Source of the DNA: an uncultured Anaerolineae bacterium
GTDB taxonomy: Bacteria; Chloroflexota; Anaerolineae; Aggregatilineales; Phototrophicaceae
NCBI GenBank assembly: GCA_938022205.1
Contig: CALIEB010000002.1
Location: forward strand, 1 to 64,000
Reading direction: 5' to 3'
DNA: 64,000 nucleotides
A program made the position numbers and the translations under genes. Below are positions 50,724 to 60,178 of this stretch, one piece after another. Below the pieces are notes generated by a model. That model ran no database searches. It was given only the letters and a program-made list of their open reading frames with translations, and was not told the DNA's origin. The number at the start of each line of letters is the position of its first letter. Within the stretch, counting starts at the first letter, position 1.

Positions 50724-51437
50724 ATGATCGAAGTAGAACAGCTGGTTAAACGCTACGGCGCGCGCACCGCACTCAACGGCATCAGTTTTCACGCCAAACA
50801 AGGTGAAATTGTTGGGTTGCTGGGTGCGAACGGTGCGGGCAAAACCACCACTATGCGCATCCTCACGGGTTTTATGCCGCCCACCAGCGGCAGCGTACGC
50901 CTCAACGGCATCGACATCAGCGTAGACCCCTTTGCTGTGCGGCAGCAAGTCGGCTACATGCCTGAGCGTGTGCCGGTGTATCCTGACATGACCGTGCAGG
51001 GGTTTGTTCTGTTTTGGGCAAGGCTGCGCGGCGCAGCACAGCCCATGCAAGCTGTCGAGACCGTATTGGCACAGTTTAACCTGCTCGACCGTCGCCACCA
51101 TCTGGTGCGCAGCCTCTCGAAAGGGCTGCGACAGCGACTAGGCTTGGCGCAAGCTCTCGTGCATCAGCCTGCCATCGTCATTCTCGACGAGCCAACGATT
51201 GGCATTGACCCGCGCCAAGTCATCGAAGTGCGCGAAGCCATCCACGCTCTCAAGGCGCAGCACACCGTGCTTTTCAGCAGTCACATCCTGTCGGAGGTGG
51301 AGCAGGTCTGCGACCGCGTCGTCATCTTGCACGAGGGGCGCGTGGTAGCGGAAGGCACGCCCGCCGAGCTAAGTACGCGGCTGCGCACGAAGAAGGAAGC
51401 GCGCCTTGAAGACGTTTATCTTGCGCTTACCCAATAG
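50724..51437 (+). CDS. ABC transporter ATP-binding protein
   Basis: 237-residue ATPase of the ABC-2 export type. Walker A LGANGAGKTT (residues 33-42), the signature SLSKGLRQRLGLAQAL near residue 133 (a KGLRQR variant instead of SGGQ), Walker B AIVILDEPTIGIDP, and the H-switch FSSHILSEVEQVC. The family includes GldA-type ATPases. It is followed 11 bases later by a fused permease with a GldG-like domain and then a DUF4340-type protein, a set known in other phyla as an uncharacterised exporter related to the Gld system. Substrate unknown. Confidence 0.93.
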   Translation: MIEVEQLVKRYGARTALNGISFHAKQGEIVGLLGANGAGKTTTMRILTGFMPPTSGSVRLNGIDISVDPFAVRQQVGYMPERVPVYPDMTVQGFVLFWARLRGAAQPMQAVETVLAQFNLLDRRHHLVRSLSKGLRQRLGLAQALVHQPAIVILDEPTIGIDPRQVIEVREAIHALKAQHTVLFSSHILSEVEQVCDRVVILHEGRVVAEGTPAELSTRLRTKKEARLEDVYLALTQ

Positions 51438-51448
51438 GACAGCACGTT

Positions 51449-53611
51449 ATGCGCGCCATTTGGCTTATCTTCCACCGCGAATTGTCCGCCTATTTCACGT
51501 CACCTCTGGCGTATCTGATTGCTGGCGCGTTCTTGCTGCTGACAGGCATCACGTTCAACAACGACGTGCTGTACGCGCTCACCATCCGCCCCGTTGACCC
51601 CGCGCTGATTCCTAGCTTGCTCACGCGGGTGATGGTCTTCTTCGCGCCGCTGCTGACCATGCGCCTGCTGGCAGAAGAAAACCGCGAAGGCACGTTGGAG
51701 CTGCTGCTCACCGCGCCCGTGAGCGACTTTAGCATCGTGCTAGGCAAGTTCTTGAGCGCGTGGGCATACTACACGTTCCTGCTCGCGCTGACGTTTGTTT
51801 ATCAGTTGGTGCTAGTACAAATCACCACGCCCGACCTCGCGCACACCATCGGCGCATACGTAGGCGTGTGGCTGTACGGCGGGGCAACGCTAGCGGTCGG
51901 GCTGTTCTTTTCTGCGCTGACCGAGAGCCAAATTTTGGCGGCGTTTAGCAGCAGCATCACGCTGTTGGTGCTGTATTACGGGGAGAGCGTCGGCGATATT
52001 GTTTCCAACATTGACCTCGCGCGCATTATCTTTAATTTGACGTTGCAAGGGCATTTTGCGCCGTCGTTTGCGGTGGGCGTAGCGCGTGGCGAGGATGTCG
52101 TCTACTACACGGGAGTGATGACCGTCATGCTGTTTATTACCATTCGCGCGGTGGAAGCACGTCGCTGGCGATACGTCCACAACAGCATTTGGACCATTGT
52201 TAGCACGCTGCTGCTCATCGGCATTGTCAGCGTGACCTATGTGATGGTACAGCGCGCCGCGCTCGTGGCAGACATCACCATCGACAACCGCTTTACGCTC
52301 AACGCGCGCACGCTAGAAGTGCTGGGGCGCGTCCAGCTCAGCACGCGCCCCGTGCGCATCACCGGCTTCTATCGTCCAGACCAGCTGCTTGAGCGCGAGT
52401 TAGACGACCAATACTACCAGCTGTACGAAAGCGCGACCAACGGCTTTATCACCCGCGAGTACATTAACCCGCTAGCAGAGCCTGCGCGCGCCGCACCCTT
52501 CGAGAACGCGCTGGCGCAAGGCATCCGCGTGTTTGTGTCGTTCATCAACCCTGACGGCACGATTGACCTGCGCACGACCACGCCCGTCAACCGCAGCGAG
52601 CATCAGGAACAAGATATGACGGAAGCGTTGGCGCGCCTGCTCGTCAGCGGCAACTTCATCGTCTACTTTGAGCGCAGCCTCGAAACGCTAGACCCGTTGG
52701 ACGATAGCCAAAACGGCATGTCGCTGCTCAACGGTTACTTACAGACGAACGGCTTTGTGACGCGCTCGCTGGAGCTTTTTACGCTGGCACAACGCGGCGA
52801 GGACATTCCCCGCGATGCGTCGGTGGTCATCATCGCCCGTCCACGCCGCCAGCCCAGCGAAGCAGAGATTGCCGTGCTTGATCGCTATCTAGCGCGCGGC
52901 GGACGGCTGTTTATCGCGGCAGATTTCTACCCCATCGCCGCCAACTTCATGGCAGAAGGCAGCGCATTTAACGATTATATGTGGCGCACGTTTGGGCTGC
53001 GCATGTACGACGCGATTGTCGTCGACATGCAGAGCAGCGCACAAAGCCCGCTTGACATCGTAAGCGCGGTGGTGTTTAGCGACCACCCCGCCGCCAGCAG
53101 CCTCAACCAAGAAAATCGCCCAGAAACCGCCACGCTGTTTCGCATTGCGCGCCCGATTTTGGTATCGCAAAATCCGCCCGTACCGAATGGCAGCATTATC
53201 ATGACCAGCGAGCTAAGCTGGGGCGAGACAGACACCGAGCGCGTCATCAGCCGCAACGAGTACAGCGCAGACGAAGGGCGAGACATTCGCCCGCCGCTGA
53301 CGACCGCCGCATGGGCGCGCAACAACGAGACGGATACGCGCGTGCTGCTGGTAGGCGACGGCGATTTTCTCATGAACGGACAGGTGTTTAACCCGCTCGG
53401 CAACACACTTTTCTTCTTAGACAGCTTAGGCTGGCTGACAGGCTACACAGAAGTGGTGCAGTTTGCACCGCGCAGCTTCGTCACCACGCCGCTCATCTTT
53501 GTCAGCGTGCAGCAGCTCGACGCGATTGCTGTTGGCACGGTCATCGTGATGCCTGCCCTGCTCTTGGGATTGGGTGGCGCGGTCTATCTTCGCAGAAGGT
53601 GGCGCAAATGA
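51449..53611 (+). CDS. ABC-2 permease fused to a GldG-like auxiliary domain
   Basis: 720 residues. The first ~235 form six TM segments of an ABC-2/GldF-type permease (FHRELSAYFTSPLAYLIAGAF; EENREGTLELLLTAPVSDFS). A further TM (IVSTLLLIGIVSVTYVMV) introduces a large outside domain, residues about 270-685, matching the GldG/ABC_transp_aux layout (VQLSTRPVRITGFYRPDQ; LFIAADFYPIAANF; LLVGDGDFLMNGQ), and a last TM anchors the end (IVMPALLLGLGGAVYL). In Bacteroidetes GldF and GldG are separate proteins, so this is a natural fusion. Chloroflexota have no gliding Gld machinery of that type that I can confirm; the export substrate is unknown. Confidence 0.88.
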   Translation: MRAIWLIFHRELSAYFTSPLAYLIAGAFLLLTGITFNNDVLYALTIRPVDPALIPSLLTRVMVFFAPLLTMRLLAEENREGTLELLLTAPVSDFSIVLGKFLSAWAYYTFLLALTFVYQLVLVQITTPDLAHTIGAYVGVWLYGGATLAVGLFFSALTESQILAAFSSSITLLVLYYGESVGDIVSNIDLARIIFNLTLQGHFAPSFAVGVARGEDVVYYTGVMTVMLFITIRAVEARRWRYVHNSIWTIVSTLLLIGIVSVTYVMVQRAALVADITIDNRFTLNARTLEVLGRVQLSTRPVRITGFYRPDQLLERELDDQYYQLYESATNGFITREYINPLAEPARAAPFENALAQGIRVFVSFINPDGTIDLRTTTPVNRSEHQEQDMTEALARLLVSGNFIVYFERSLETLDPLDDSQNGMSLLNGYLQTNGFVTRSLELFTLAQRGEDIPRDASVVIIARPRRQPSEAEIAVLDRYLARGGRLFIAADFYPIAANFMAEGSAFNDYMWRTFGLRMYDAIVVDMQSSAQSPLDIVSAVVFSDHPAASSLNQENRPETATLFRIARPILVSQNPPVPNGSIIMTSELSWGETDTERVISRNEYSADEGRDIRPPLTTAAWARNNETDTRVLLVGDGDFLMNGQVFNPLGNTLFFLDSLGWLTGYTEVVQFAPRSFVTTPLIFVSVQQLDAIAVGTVIVMPALLLGLGGAVYLRRRWRK

Positions 53612-54213
53612 AAAAGCGTAAGTCTTCTCCCTATGCCGGTGTTCTTGCTCTATTAGGCGTGTTCGCGGTGCTGCTAGGCGTGGCGTTTTGGCAGGGCAGC
53701 GAGCTTGCCAAGCCGCAGCCCACGCCAACGCCGCAAGTCGACAGCCGCGACCTCAACACCGTCTTCACCGGCTGGACAAGCGAACAGGTGCAGGCACTGC
53801 GGCTAGACGACCCGCGCAGTCCACTGGACTTAACGTTAGCGCGGCGCGAGGACGGCACGTGGGCGTTCACCACGCTTGACCTCGACGTTGACCAAACTAT
53901 CGCCAACCAACTGGCGAAGACGGTTACCTACCTGCCCTATACGGACATCTTCGCCAACGTTCCAGCAGACGAGTACGCCAATTTCGGTCTAACGGAGCGC
54001 GACGTGTGGATGCTGGTGCAGGTGGTTCTAGCCGATGGGCAACAGCATGCCGTGGCGGTTGGGCGGCGTGCGCCTGTTACAGGCGGTGGCTACTATGCGC
54101 TGGTCGACGAGCTGCCTAACGTCTACGTGCTAAATCGCGGTGCGGTAGACTACTTAGGCATCTATTTGCAGCAGTTTCAGGGCGCGGCATCAGCACTTAC
54201 ACCCGCGCCTTAA
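53608..54213 (+). CDS. DUF4340-type membrane-anchored protein
   Basis: 201 residues. The ATG at 53608 overlaps the permease stop as ATGA. A basic start and one TM (YAGVLALLGVFAVLLGVAFW) lead to an outside domain with the DUF4340 features: WTSEQVQALRLDDP, the hairpin TWAFTTLDLDVDQTIANQL, GLTERDVWMLVQVVLADG and YYALVDELPNVYVLN. Such proteins are regularly encoded behind GldG-type permeases and probably act as a partner of that exporter. Function otherwise unknown. Confidence 0.85.
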   Translation: MKKRKSSPYAGVLALLGVFAVLLGVAFWQGSELAKPQPTPTPQVDSRDLNTVFTGWTSEQVQALRLDDPRSPLDLTLARREDGTWAFTTLDLDVDQTIANQLAKTVTYLPYTDIFANVPADEYANFGLTERDVWMLVQVVLADGQQHAVAVGRRAPVTGGGYYALVDELPNVYVLNRGAVDYLGIYLQQFQGAASALTPAP

Positions 54214-54245
54214 TACCGCGCGTTGCATTGGATATACCCAATCTC

Positions 54246-54274
54246 TTGACAAGGGGTGGAATTCGCGTTATTTT
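54246..54274 (+). promoter_or_regulatory. Promoter upstream of the sigma factor gene
   Basis: TTGACA (54246-54251), a 17-base spacer and TATTTT (54269-54274) lie about 250 bases before rpoD. A second possible promoter, TGGTCA with CATAAT (54474-54479), lies closer. The 313-base gap 54214-54526 holds no gene that I can see; two start points for the main sigma factor would not be unusual. Confidence 0.5.
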
Positions 54275-54526
54275 GTTATCGCACGTTACAAAACATTCCA
54301 GCAAGCACAAAACACCGCGCAAGCGTTGAGGATTGGCGCATAAGCGCGTGTATAAACAACCACAGAACCAGCACGCTTCGCCCTTTCATGTTTGAACGGG
54401 TTTTCGTTTTGTCTTACACAGCGTATGCATGAGAAATTTGTGATGTTTTGTGGTCAAACTCATGTTTTGGTGTCATAATGTACAATAAGTTCTAACAAAC
54501 AAACACTGTTTGGTTAGTCAGACAAG

Positions 54527-55777
54527 ATGGTGTGTCCTATGGTACAAACACTCGAGAAAGAACAACTGCGTAATCAACTCGTCGCCAAAGCGCAAGAGCA
54601 AGGGTTCATCACCTATGATGACATTCTGGTCGCGATGCCCAACATCGAGAAGGATATTGCCTTACTTGATGACCTCATGGACGAACTCCTTGAGGCAGGC
54701 ATTGACGTGCTGCCTTCTGCCAATGCGTCAGACAAGTTCGATGAGATAGGCGCGGTTGAGCCGGGCGACCTTGAGCTGGAAGCCATTGAAGAAGAGTATG
54801 ATGCGCGCCTTGACCTCGTAGATTTAATGGATGACGCGGGCTACCAGCAAGCTATTGACACCGACGACGTGGTTGGGTTGTACCTTAAAGAAGCGGGGCG
54901 CGTGCCGCTGCTCACTGCAGAAGAAGAGGTGGCACTTGCCAAGCGCATGGAAGCCTGCAACTGGGCGCGCCAACGGCTAGAAAACAGCGATGAAAATTCG
55001 CTCACGTGGTCTGAAGAGCAAGCCCTGCGCCAGATGATTGATGACGGAGACGCAGCACAAGAGCATCTCATCCGCGCTAACGCCCGCCTCGTCATCAGCG
55101 TGGCGAAGAAGTATATCGGGCGCGGCGTGCCGTTCTTAGACCTCATTCAAGAGGGCAACATCGGCTTAATTCGTGCCACCAACAAGTTCGAATACCAGCG
55201 TGGACATAAGTTCAGCACCTATGCCACGTGGTGGATACGGCAAGCGGTTAGCCGTGCCGTCGCCGATCAAGGACGCACGATTCGCGTGCCTGTCCACATG
55301 GGCGACCAGCTCAACCGCATGCGCCGCGTTCAGCTGCAACTACTGCAAGAGCTGGGTCGCGACCCCAAAATTGAAGAGATTGCTGCCAGCATGGAGACCA
55401 CGCCGGACAAAATCGAAAACTTGCTCGAGATTTCGCGCCGCCCGGTTAGCCTAGAAACGCCCATCGACGACGACGGTGACTCCACGTTTGGTGACTTTGT
55501 CGAGGATGCCAACAGCCCCGCTCCTGCCGAAGAGGTTGCTAACCACCTGCTGCAAGAACAAATTCAGCAGGCACTTGACAAGCTGCCCACCCGTGAGGCG
55601 CAAATCTTACGCCTGCGCTATGGGTTGGCAGATGGTCGCGTCTACACGTTGGAAGAGGTCGGTCACACGATTGGTGTTACGCGCGAACGTGTGCGCCAGC
55701 TCGAAGCACAAGCCCTTAACCGCTTGCGCCAGTCTTCGGCGCATGTCATCTTGCGCGATTACCTGTTTGAAGGATAG
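54527..55777 (+). CDS. rpoD: Primary RNA polymerase sigma factor (RpoD/SigA)
   Basis: Housekeeping sigma-70 factor. Regions in order: a short region 1.1 (residues about 5-65, [19 protein letters not shown]), region 1.2 ([19 protein letters not shown]), region 2 with [19 protein letters not shown] and [19 protein letters not shown] (the -10 contact helix), region 3, and region 4 with [20 protein letters not shown] (the -35 helix-turn-helix). At 416 residues it has the compact size of Gram-positive-type primary factors. Start is ATG at 54527 or 54539; no good ribosome site decides between them. Confidence 0.96.
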   Translation: MVCPMVQTLEKEQLRNQLVAKAQEQGFITYDDILVAMPNIEKDIALLDDLMDELLEAGIDVLPSANASDKFDEIGAVEPGDLELEAIEEEYDARLDLVDLMDDAGYQQAIDTDDVVGLYLKEAGRVPLLTAEEEVALAKRMEACNWARQRLENSDENSLTWSEEQALRQMIDDGDAAQEHLIRANARLVISVAKKYIGRGVPFLDLIQEGNIGLIRATNKFEYQRGHKFSTYATWWIRQAVSRAVADQGRTIRVPVHMGDQLNRMRRVQLQLLQELGRDPKIEEIAASMETTPDKIENLLEISRRPVSLETPIDDDGDSTFGDFVEDANSPAPAEEVANHLLQEQIQQALDKLPTREAQILRLRYGLADGRVYTLEEVGHTIGVTRERVRQLEAQALNRLRQSSAHVILRDYLFEG

Positions 55778-55783
55778 ACACGC

Positions 55784-56590
55784 TTGAGCCGCACCGCCAG
55801 CAAAAGCACACGTCCGCCGCTTTGGCTAGCAGCCCTGCTCATCCTCAGCGGCGGCATGCTGCTGCTGCATGAGCTACTGTTGCTAGAAGACATCAACCTG
55901 CTCACGTTGCTGCCGCTGCTGCTGGTCGTGCTGGGCGTGCTGCTGCTAGTACGTGGCGACCTCGTGCCATCGCAGCAAGCGCGTGCCTTTCGCATCACAC
56001 GCGGCAACGTCGAACACGCCACGCTAGCTGTCAACAGCGGCGAGATTGACGTGCGCCTTTATCCACTCCCCGAAGAGGCAAAAGAGTATCTCGTTGCCGG
56101 TCAATACGCGCCACAAGCGCGCCCGCAACTGGTTGCCGAAGGTACACAAGCCTATCTGACGTTTGACCGCGCGCAGACGCGCTGGCTGCACTGGGCAGAT
56201 TGGGAGATTGGGCTGGCGCAAGCTCTGCCTTGGGAGCTTTTTCTCAGCGCGTCGCTGGGGCAAATTGAAGCGGATTGCACCGGCTTGATTGTAAGCGGCG
56301 CACGCCTGCGCAGTGGTTTCGGCGACCTGCGCTTCACTTGCCCTCTTGAGCTGCTCGGCGACGAGCCGATTGACCTTTACGCCGCGCTCGGCAGCGTGCA
56401 GGTGCTTGTGCCACAAGGTTACAACGTGCAGGTGACCTTGCACAGCACACGCTTCTTCAAAGCGCATGTCAACACGACGCGCTTCGTGCAAGTTGACGAG
56501 CAAACCTACGCACCGCGTGATGCCAACCCCAACAACCCGCCTGTTGCGGTCAGCGTGCGCGGCGCGTTCGGTGATGCTTACCTCGCATAG
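55784..56590 (+). CDS. LiaF-like membrane protein
   Basis: 268 residues: two TM segments near the N-terminus (LWLAALLILSGGMLLLHEL, LLTLLPLLLVVLGVLLLVRG), then a long beta-rich part with repeating strands such as LFLSASLGQIEADCTGL, SGARLRSGFGDLRFTCP and LYAALGSVQVLVPQGYNV. This toast-rack pattern resembles the LiaF/DUF2154 C-terminal domain, which in firmicutes tunes an envelope-stress system; no partner histidine kinase is next to it. The start is a TTG at 55784 with GAAGGA upstream, six bases after rpoD. The GNAT gene follows 5 bases later. Confidence 0.78.
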   Translation: MSRTASKSTRPPLWLAALLILSGGMLLLHELLLLEDINLLTLLPLLLVVLGVLLLVRGDLVPSQQARAFRITRGNVEHATLAVNSGEIDVRLYPLPEEAKEYLVAGQYAPQARPQLVAEGTQAYLTFDRAQTRWLHWADWEIGLAQALPWELFLSASLGQIEADCTGLIVSGARLRSGFGDLRFTCPLELLGDEPIDLYAALGSVQVLVPQGYNVQVTLHSTRFFKAHVNTTRFVQVDEQTYAPRDANPNNPPVAVSVRGAFGDAYLA

Positions 56591-56595
56591 CTCAC

Positions 56596-57147
56596 ATGAC
56601 AGAACGCTCTTTCATCATTCGTGACGCATTACCCGCCGACCTTGAGGCTTGCCTTGCGCTAGATGCCAGTTACACCAGTGAACACGTCTGGCAAATGAGC
56701 AGCCAACCGCTAGCAAATGGCTGGCAGCTGAGCTTTCGCGCCGAGCGGCTGCCGCGCGAAGTTGAGCTAACCTACCCGCAAAACGGTGCGCAATTAGCAC
56801 GTGCGCTGCCCACCGACACACACGGCTTTCTCGTTGCCGCTGACAAGCAAAGCGGCGCGTTGCTGGCGTATATGCTCATGCAAGACGAGCCTGTGCGCGG
56901 CATTGTTACTGTGAGCCATCTGCTTGTGGGGCGCGCTTTCCGCAAAGCGGGCATCGGCACGCGCTTGCTGAGTGTGGCACAGCGATGGGCGCGCGAGCGC
57001 GACGCACAGCGGCTGCACGTGGTCGTACAAACCCAGAACTACCCCGCCATCCAGTTTTGCCAGCGGCGCGGCTTTAGCTTTTGCGGCTATAATGACCAGT
57101 ATTTCAGCGACCACGACATCGCGATTTTTCTCGGTTTGACCTTGTAA
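56596..57147 (+). CDS. GNAT-family N-acetyltransferase
   Basis: 183 residues. The acetyl-CoA motif A is clear: VSHLLVGRAFRKAGIGTRLL with the RKAGIG loop, preceded by the strand AYMLMQDEPV and followed by RLHVVVQTQNYPAIQFCQRR and FSFCGYND (motif B). The N-terminal ALPADLEACLALDASY is typical. The substrate is not known. It follows the LiaF-like gene by 5 bases and precedes the membrane regulator by 7 bases, so all three are likely co-transcribed from the rpoD region. Confidence 0.88.
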   Translation: MTERSFIIRDALPADLEACLALDASYTSEHVWQMSSQPLANGWQLSFRAERLPREVELTYPQNGAQLARALPTDTHGFLVAADKQSGALLAYMLMQDEPVRGIVTVSHLLVGRAFRKAGIGTRLLSVAQRWARERDAQRLHVVVQTQNYPAIQFCQRRGFSFCGYNDQYFSDHDIAIFLGLTL

Positions 57148-57154
57148 GTAAGGA

Positions 57155-59071
57155 ATGACACAAAATACCATGTCCTTGCTACTTACGGCAGCCCTAGAGC
57201 TGCTTAACGAAATTCTGACCACCGCCATTGTTATCCTCGCGGCTTCGCTGCTGCTCTATAACCTCACCCGCGACCTACACAACCGCATTGCACGCACGTC
57301 GGGCGCAGTGCTTGCCTGTGTCACGTGGGCGTATGTGTGCGACGTGTTCAACTCGCTCAACCCCGAACCGAGCATTGCGCTGGCGGTGGTACGCCTGCAG
57401 TGGCTGGGGATTGCCTTCATTCCGTCGGCACTCTTTCACCTTTCGGATGCCCTGTTAGCCACTACAGGATTGCCGTCACGCGGCAGGCGGCGGCGCATCG
57501 TGCGGCTGATGTACTTGTTCAGTTTTATGTTCTTTGTGGGCGCAACCCAAAGCGACCTCATCATTCGTCCCTTCTTTGAAGGCAGCGACATTCTCATCCA
57601 AAGCGGTGGGCTGGCTTGGCTTTACGTCACGTTCTTCATCAGCCTGATGGTTGTCACGTTTATCAACGTACAGCGCGCACGCCAACGCTGCCTTACGCGC
57701 AGCTCGAAGCGGCGCATGACCTACCTGCAGCTGGCAATTCTCACGCCCGCGCTGGGCATCTTTCCCTATTCGCTGCTTATTAGCGTGGAAGAACAAACAA
57801 AGCTGCCGCTAAGCGCGCTCATCATCGCTGCCAACGTCGTGGTTGTGGCAATGCTGCTGTTTCTTTCTTATCCGCTGTCGTTCTTTGGCTCTAATAAGCC
57901 CGATCGCTTAGTCAAGACCGAGCTGCTGCACTTCTTGCTGCGCGGTCCGGCTACGGGGCTGCTCGCGCTGGCAACTATCCTGTTCACTTCACAAGCCACG
58001 CGCATTTTGGGCATACGCGGCGAGCAGTTTCTGCCCTTCGCGGTGGTCGCGGTCGTGTTGATGTGGCAGTGGGCAATTGCACTAGCCATCCCTTACTTAG
58101 AACGCTGGCTCATCTATCGCGGCGAAGACGACGAACAACTTGCCAAGCTGCAAGACCTCAGCGAGCGGCTCTTAACGCGCAGCGACCTGCTGCAGTTAGC
58201 GGAGGTAACGCTTGAAGCATGCTGTGACTACCTGCGCGTTAGCACCGCGTTCATCATCGCCAAGCGTGGGCAAGAGCTAGAATGGGTGCAAGTTGTCGGG
58301 CATATCGCCAGCGACTTAGACGCAAGCGCACTGCAAGAGGAGCTTGACAGCATCGCCACCACCCAAGCAGCCTTTAGCACATGGCAAGGCTACCAGCTGC
58401 TGCCGCTGTTCAGCAGCCGCTTAAGTGACCAACCCATGCTCATTGGCGCGTTAGGCATTCAAGCCAGCGCACAGCAGCTCATCAACGCCGAAAAAGAGAT
58501 GCTTGACACGTTTATCGTGCGCACGCAACACATTCTTGAAGACATCCTGCTGCAAGCCGAGCTTTTTGCGGTGCTGGAGGGGCTGCTGCCGCAAATCAGC
58601 ACCACCCGCGCCCGCGCCGACGAGGTCGAGTTCTTGCAAAGTGCCGAACCAACGCGCGCCCGCGACAAAGCCGCCAATCGTCAAGAAGCCTTCGACCAAG
58701 TGCGCGCCGCCTTACGCCATTACTGGGGTGGTCCGGGCATCACGCGCAGCCGCTTGATGGATTGGCACATCGTGCAAGCCGCGGCAGCACAAAACGGCGA
58801 ACCGCCCATCCAAGCCTTGCGCGCATTGCTGCAAGAAGCCATTGAGCAGCAGCGTCCGCAAGGTGAGCGGTCGTGGGTTGCGCCAGAGTGGACAGTTTAC
58901 AACATTCTCACCACGCGCTTTTTACAGGGCAAAAAAGTGCGCGACGTAGCGCGCATGATGAGCATGAGCGATGCGGACTTTTTTCGTAAGCAGCGACAAG
59001 CGATTGAAACGGTCACTGACACGCTGCTAAAGATGGAAGCATCAGCACGTTTGACAAGCAAAAACAATTAA
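57155..59071 (+). CDS. Membrane-bound GAF sensor protein with C-terminal HTH-like domain
   Basis: 638 residues. About nine TM segments fill residues 8-325, the first seven resembling the N-terminal 7TM sensor region of some histidine kinases. A coiled linker follows, then a GAF-like domain (residues about 345-475, SERLLTRSDLLQLAEVTLEA). There is no HisKA or ATPase domain. Instead the C-terminus has a helical part with TVYNILTTRFLQGKKVRDVA and MMSMSDADFFRKQRQAIETV, which reads as a helix-turn-helix. A membrane-bound one-component transcription regulator is the best inference. Start at 57155 or the ATG at 57170. Operon with the GNAT gene. Confidence 0.72.
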   Translation: MTQNTMSLLLTAALELLNEILTTAIVILAASLLLYNLTRDLHNRIARTSGAVLACVTWAYVCDVFNSLNPEPSIALAVVRLQWLGIAFIPSALFHLSDALLATTGLPSRGRRRRIVRLMYLFSFMFFVGATQSDLIIRPFFEGSDILIQSGGLAWLYVTFFISLMVVTFINVQRARQRCLTRSSKRRMTYLQLAILTPALGIFPYSLLISVEEQTKLPLSALIIAANVVVVAMLLFLSYPLSFFGSNKPDRLVKTELLHFLLRGPATGLLALATILFTSQATRILGIRGEQFLPFAVVAVVLMWQWAIALAIPYLERWLIYRGEDDEQLAKLQDLSERLLTRSDLLQLAEVTLEACCDYLRVSTAFIIAKRGQELEWVQVVGHIASDLDASALQEELDSIATTQAAFSTWQGYQLLPLFSSRLSDQPMLIGALGIQASAQQLINAEKEMLDTFIVRTQHILEDILLQAELFAVLEGLLPQISTTRARADEVEFLQSAEPTRARDKAANRQEAFDQVRAALRHYWGGPGITRSRLMDWHIVQAAAAQNGEPPIQALRALLQEAIEQQRPQGERSWVAPEWTVYNILTTRFLQGKKVRDVARMMSMSDADFFRKQRQAIETVTDTLLKMEASARLTSKNN

Positions 59072-59079
59072 ATTATACT
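59051..59079 (+). promoter_or_regulatory. Consensus promoter of the S1-protein gene
   Basis: TTGACA (59051-59056), exactly 17 bases, TATACT (59074-59079): nearly perfect sigma-70 consensus. Its -35 and most of the spacer lie within the last codons of the upstream gene (ending 59071). Confidence 0.85.
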
Positions 59080-59134
59080 AAAAATTCAAGGTAGGGAATT
59101 TTTATTGTTAGTTTTAGCATCATGGGGGAACACG

Positions 59135-60103
59135 ATGTCCTACCACACAGACAATGACAGCCTGCCGTTGTCAGGGCATCCTATGGATGAATCGTACTGG
59201 TCAGCCATTCTTCAAGAGGGGGAATACGCCAAGACCGCACCCATTAGCGCGTCTACCGTCGCTGAAGCCACCGCGCCGCAATCCACCACCAACAGCCCAG
59301 CAGAAAATTGGCATGCCGATTGGCACGCTGCCCGCGCCATGATGGACGCTGACGAGACCTTAAGCCTGACGGTAACCAACGTCAATCGCGGCGGGCTGCT
59401 GGTGGAATGGCGTTCGCTGCGTGGCTTTGTGCCGTCTAGCCAGTTGATTAACGCGCCGCAAGAAGACAAGCCCGCGCTGCGTCAGCAAAAGCTCAGCGAG
59501 CGCATTGGCGACACGCTCACGCTGCGCATTATCGAGCTTAATCCCGAGAAAAACCGTTTTATTTTGTCTGAGCGCGCCGCGCAAGCCCAACACGGCGCAC
59601 GCACGCATTTGCTTAAGCGCACGCAGCAAGGCGACATTCTTGAGGGTCGCGTCACAAACCTGTGCGACTTTGGCGCGTTTGTTGACTTGGGCGGCGTAGA
59701 GGGCTTAATCCACATCAGCGAGCTGAGCTGGGGGCGCGTCGGGCATCCGTCCGATGTGCTTGCGCGCGGTCAGACCGTGCGCGCCTACGTGCTGCACGTT
59801 GAGCCTGACCAATCGCGCATCGCTCTGAGCCTGAAGCGGCTCACGCCTGACCCCTGGGCAACGGTAGAACAGCGTTATCGCGTGGGACAATTTATTGAAG
59901 GGTACATCACTAACGTGGTCGATTTTGGCGCGTTTGCCTGCGTTGAAGACGGATTAGAGGGTTTAATACACTTTTCCGAACTCGCGGAGGGGCATTTCTT
60001 ACACCCGCGCAACGTGGTCAAAGAAGGCGACCTGATACGCGCGCGCATTTTGAGCATTGACGGCAAAGCGCGTCGACTTGGGTTAAGTTTGCGCGCAAAA
60101 TAG
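59135..60103 (+). CDS. rpsA: S1 RNA-binding domain protein (ribosomal S1-like, three repeats)
   Basis: 322 residues with three S1 repeats: LSLTVTNVNRGGLLVEWRSL (residues about 70-140), GRVTNLCDFGAFVDLGGVEG (about 170-240) and GYITNVVDFGAFACVEDGLE (about 255-320). The last two are canonical, the first is degenerate. The N-terminal 60 residues are unstructured. Ribosomal S1 helps mRNA bind to the 30S subunit; short three- or four-repeat forms are common outside proteobacteria. I chose the ATG at 59135 because GGGGGA lies 6 bases upstream; a TTG at 59105 is an alternative. A strong promoter lies 56 bases upstream. Confidence 0.85.
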   Translation: MSYHTDNDSLPLSGHPMDESYWSAILQEGEYAKTAPISASTVAEATAPQSTTNSPAENWHADWHAARAMMDADETLSLTVTNVNRGGLLVEWRSLRGFVPSSQLINAPQEDKPALRQQKLSERIGDTLTLRIIELNPEKNRFILSERAAQAQHGARTHLLKRTQQGDILEGRVTNLCDFGAFVDLGGVEGLIHISELSWGRVGHPSDVLARGQTVRAYVLHVEPDQSRIALSLKRLTPDPWATVEQRYRVGQFIEGYITNVVDFGAFACVEDGLEGLIHFSELAEGHFLHPRNVVKEGDLIRARILSIDGKARRLGLSLRAK

Positions 60104-60133
60104 TTGTGAAGAACGCCCAACCTCATCTATACT
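60104..60133 (+). promoter_or_regulatory. Promoter of the ftsK gene
   Basis: TTGTGA (60104-60109), an 18-base spacer and TATACT (60128-60133) lie 46 bases before the GTG start of the FtsK gene, right after the stop of the S1 gene. Confidence 0.55.
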
Positions 60134-60178
60134 AAGGCAAGAAGATTGCAGCCTTTGGTTTTGTGAGGAAGCCGCGTT

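Noticed and set aside
54360-54430. Terminator from AACG-GGTTTT-CGTT near 54390
   Set aside because: The stem is only 4 bp and weak, without a stable GC core.
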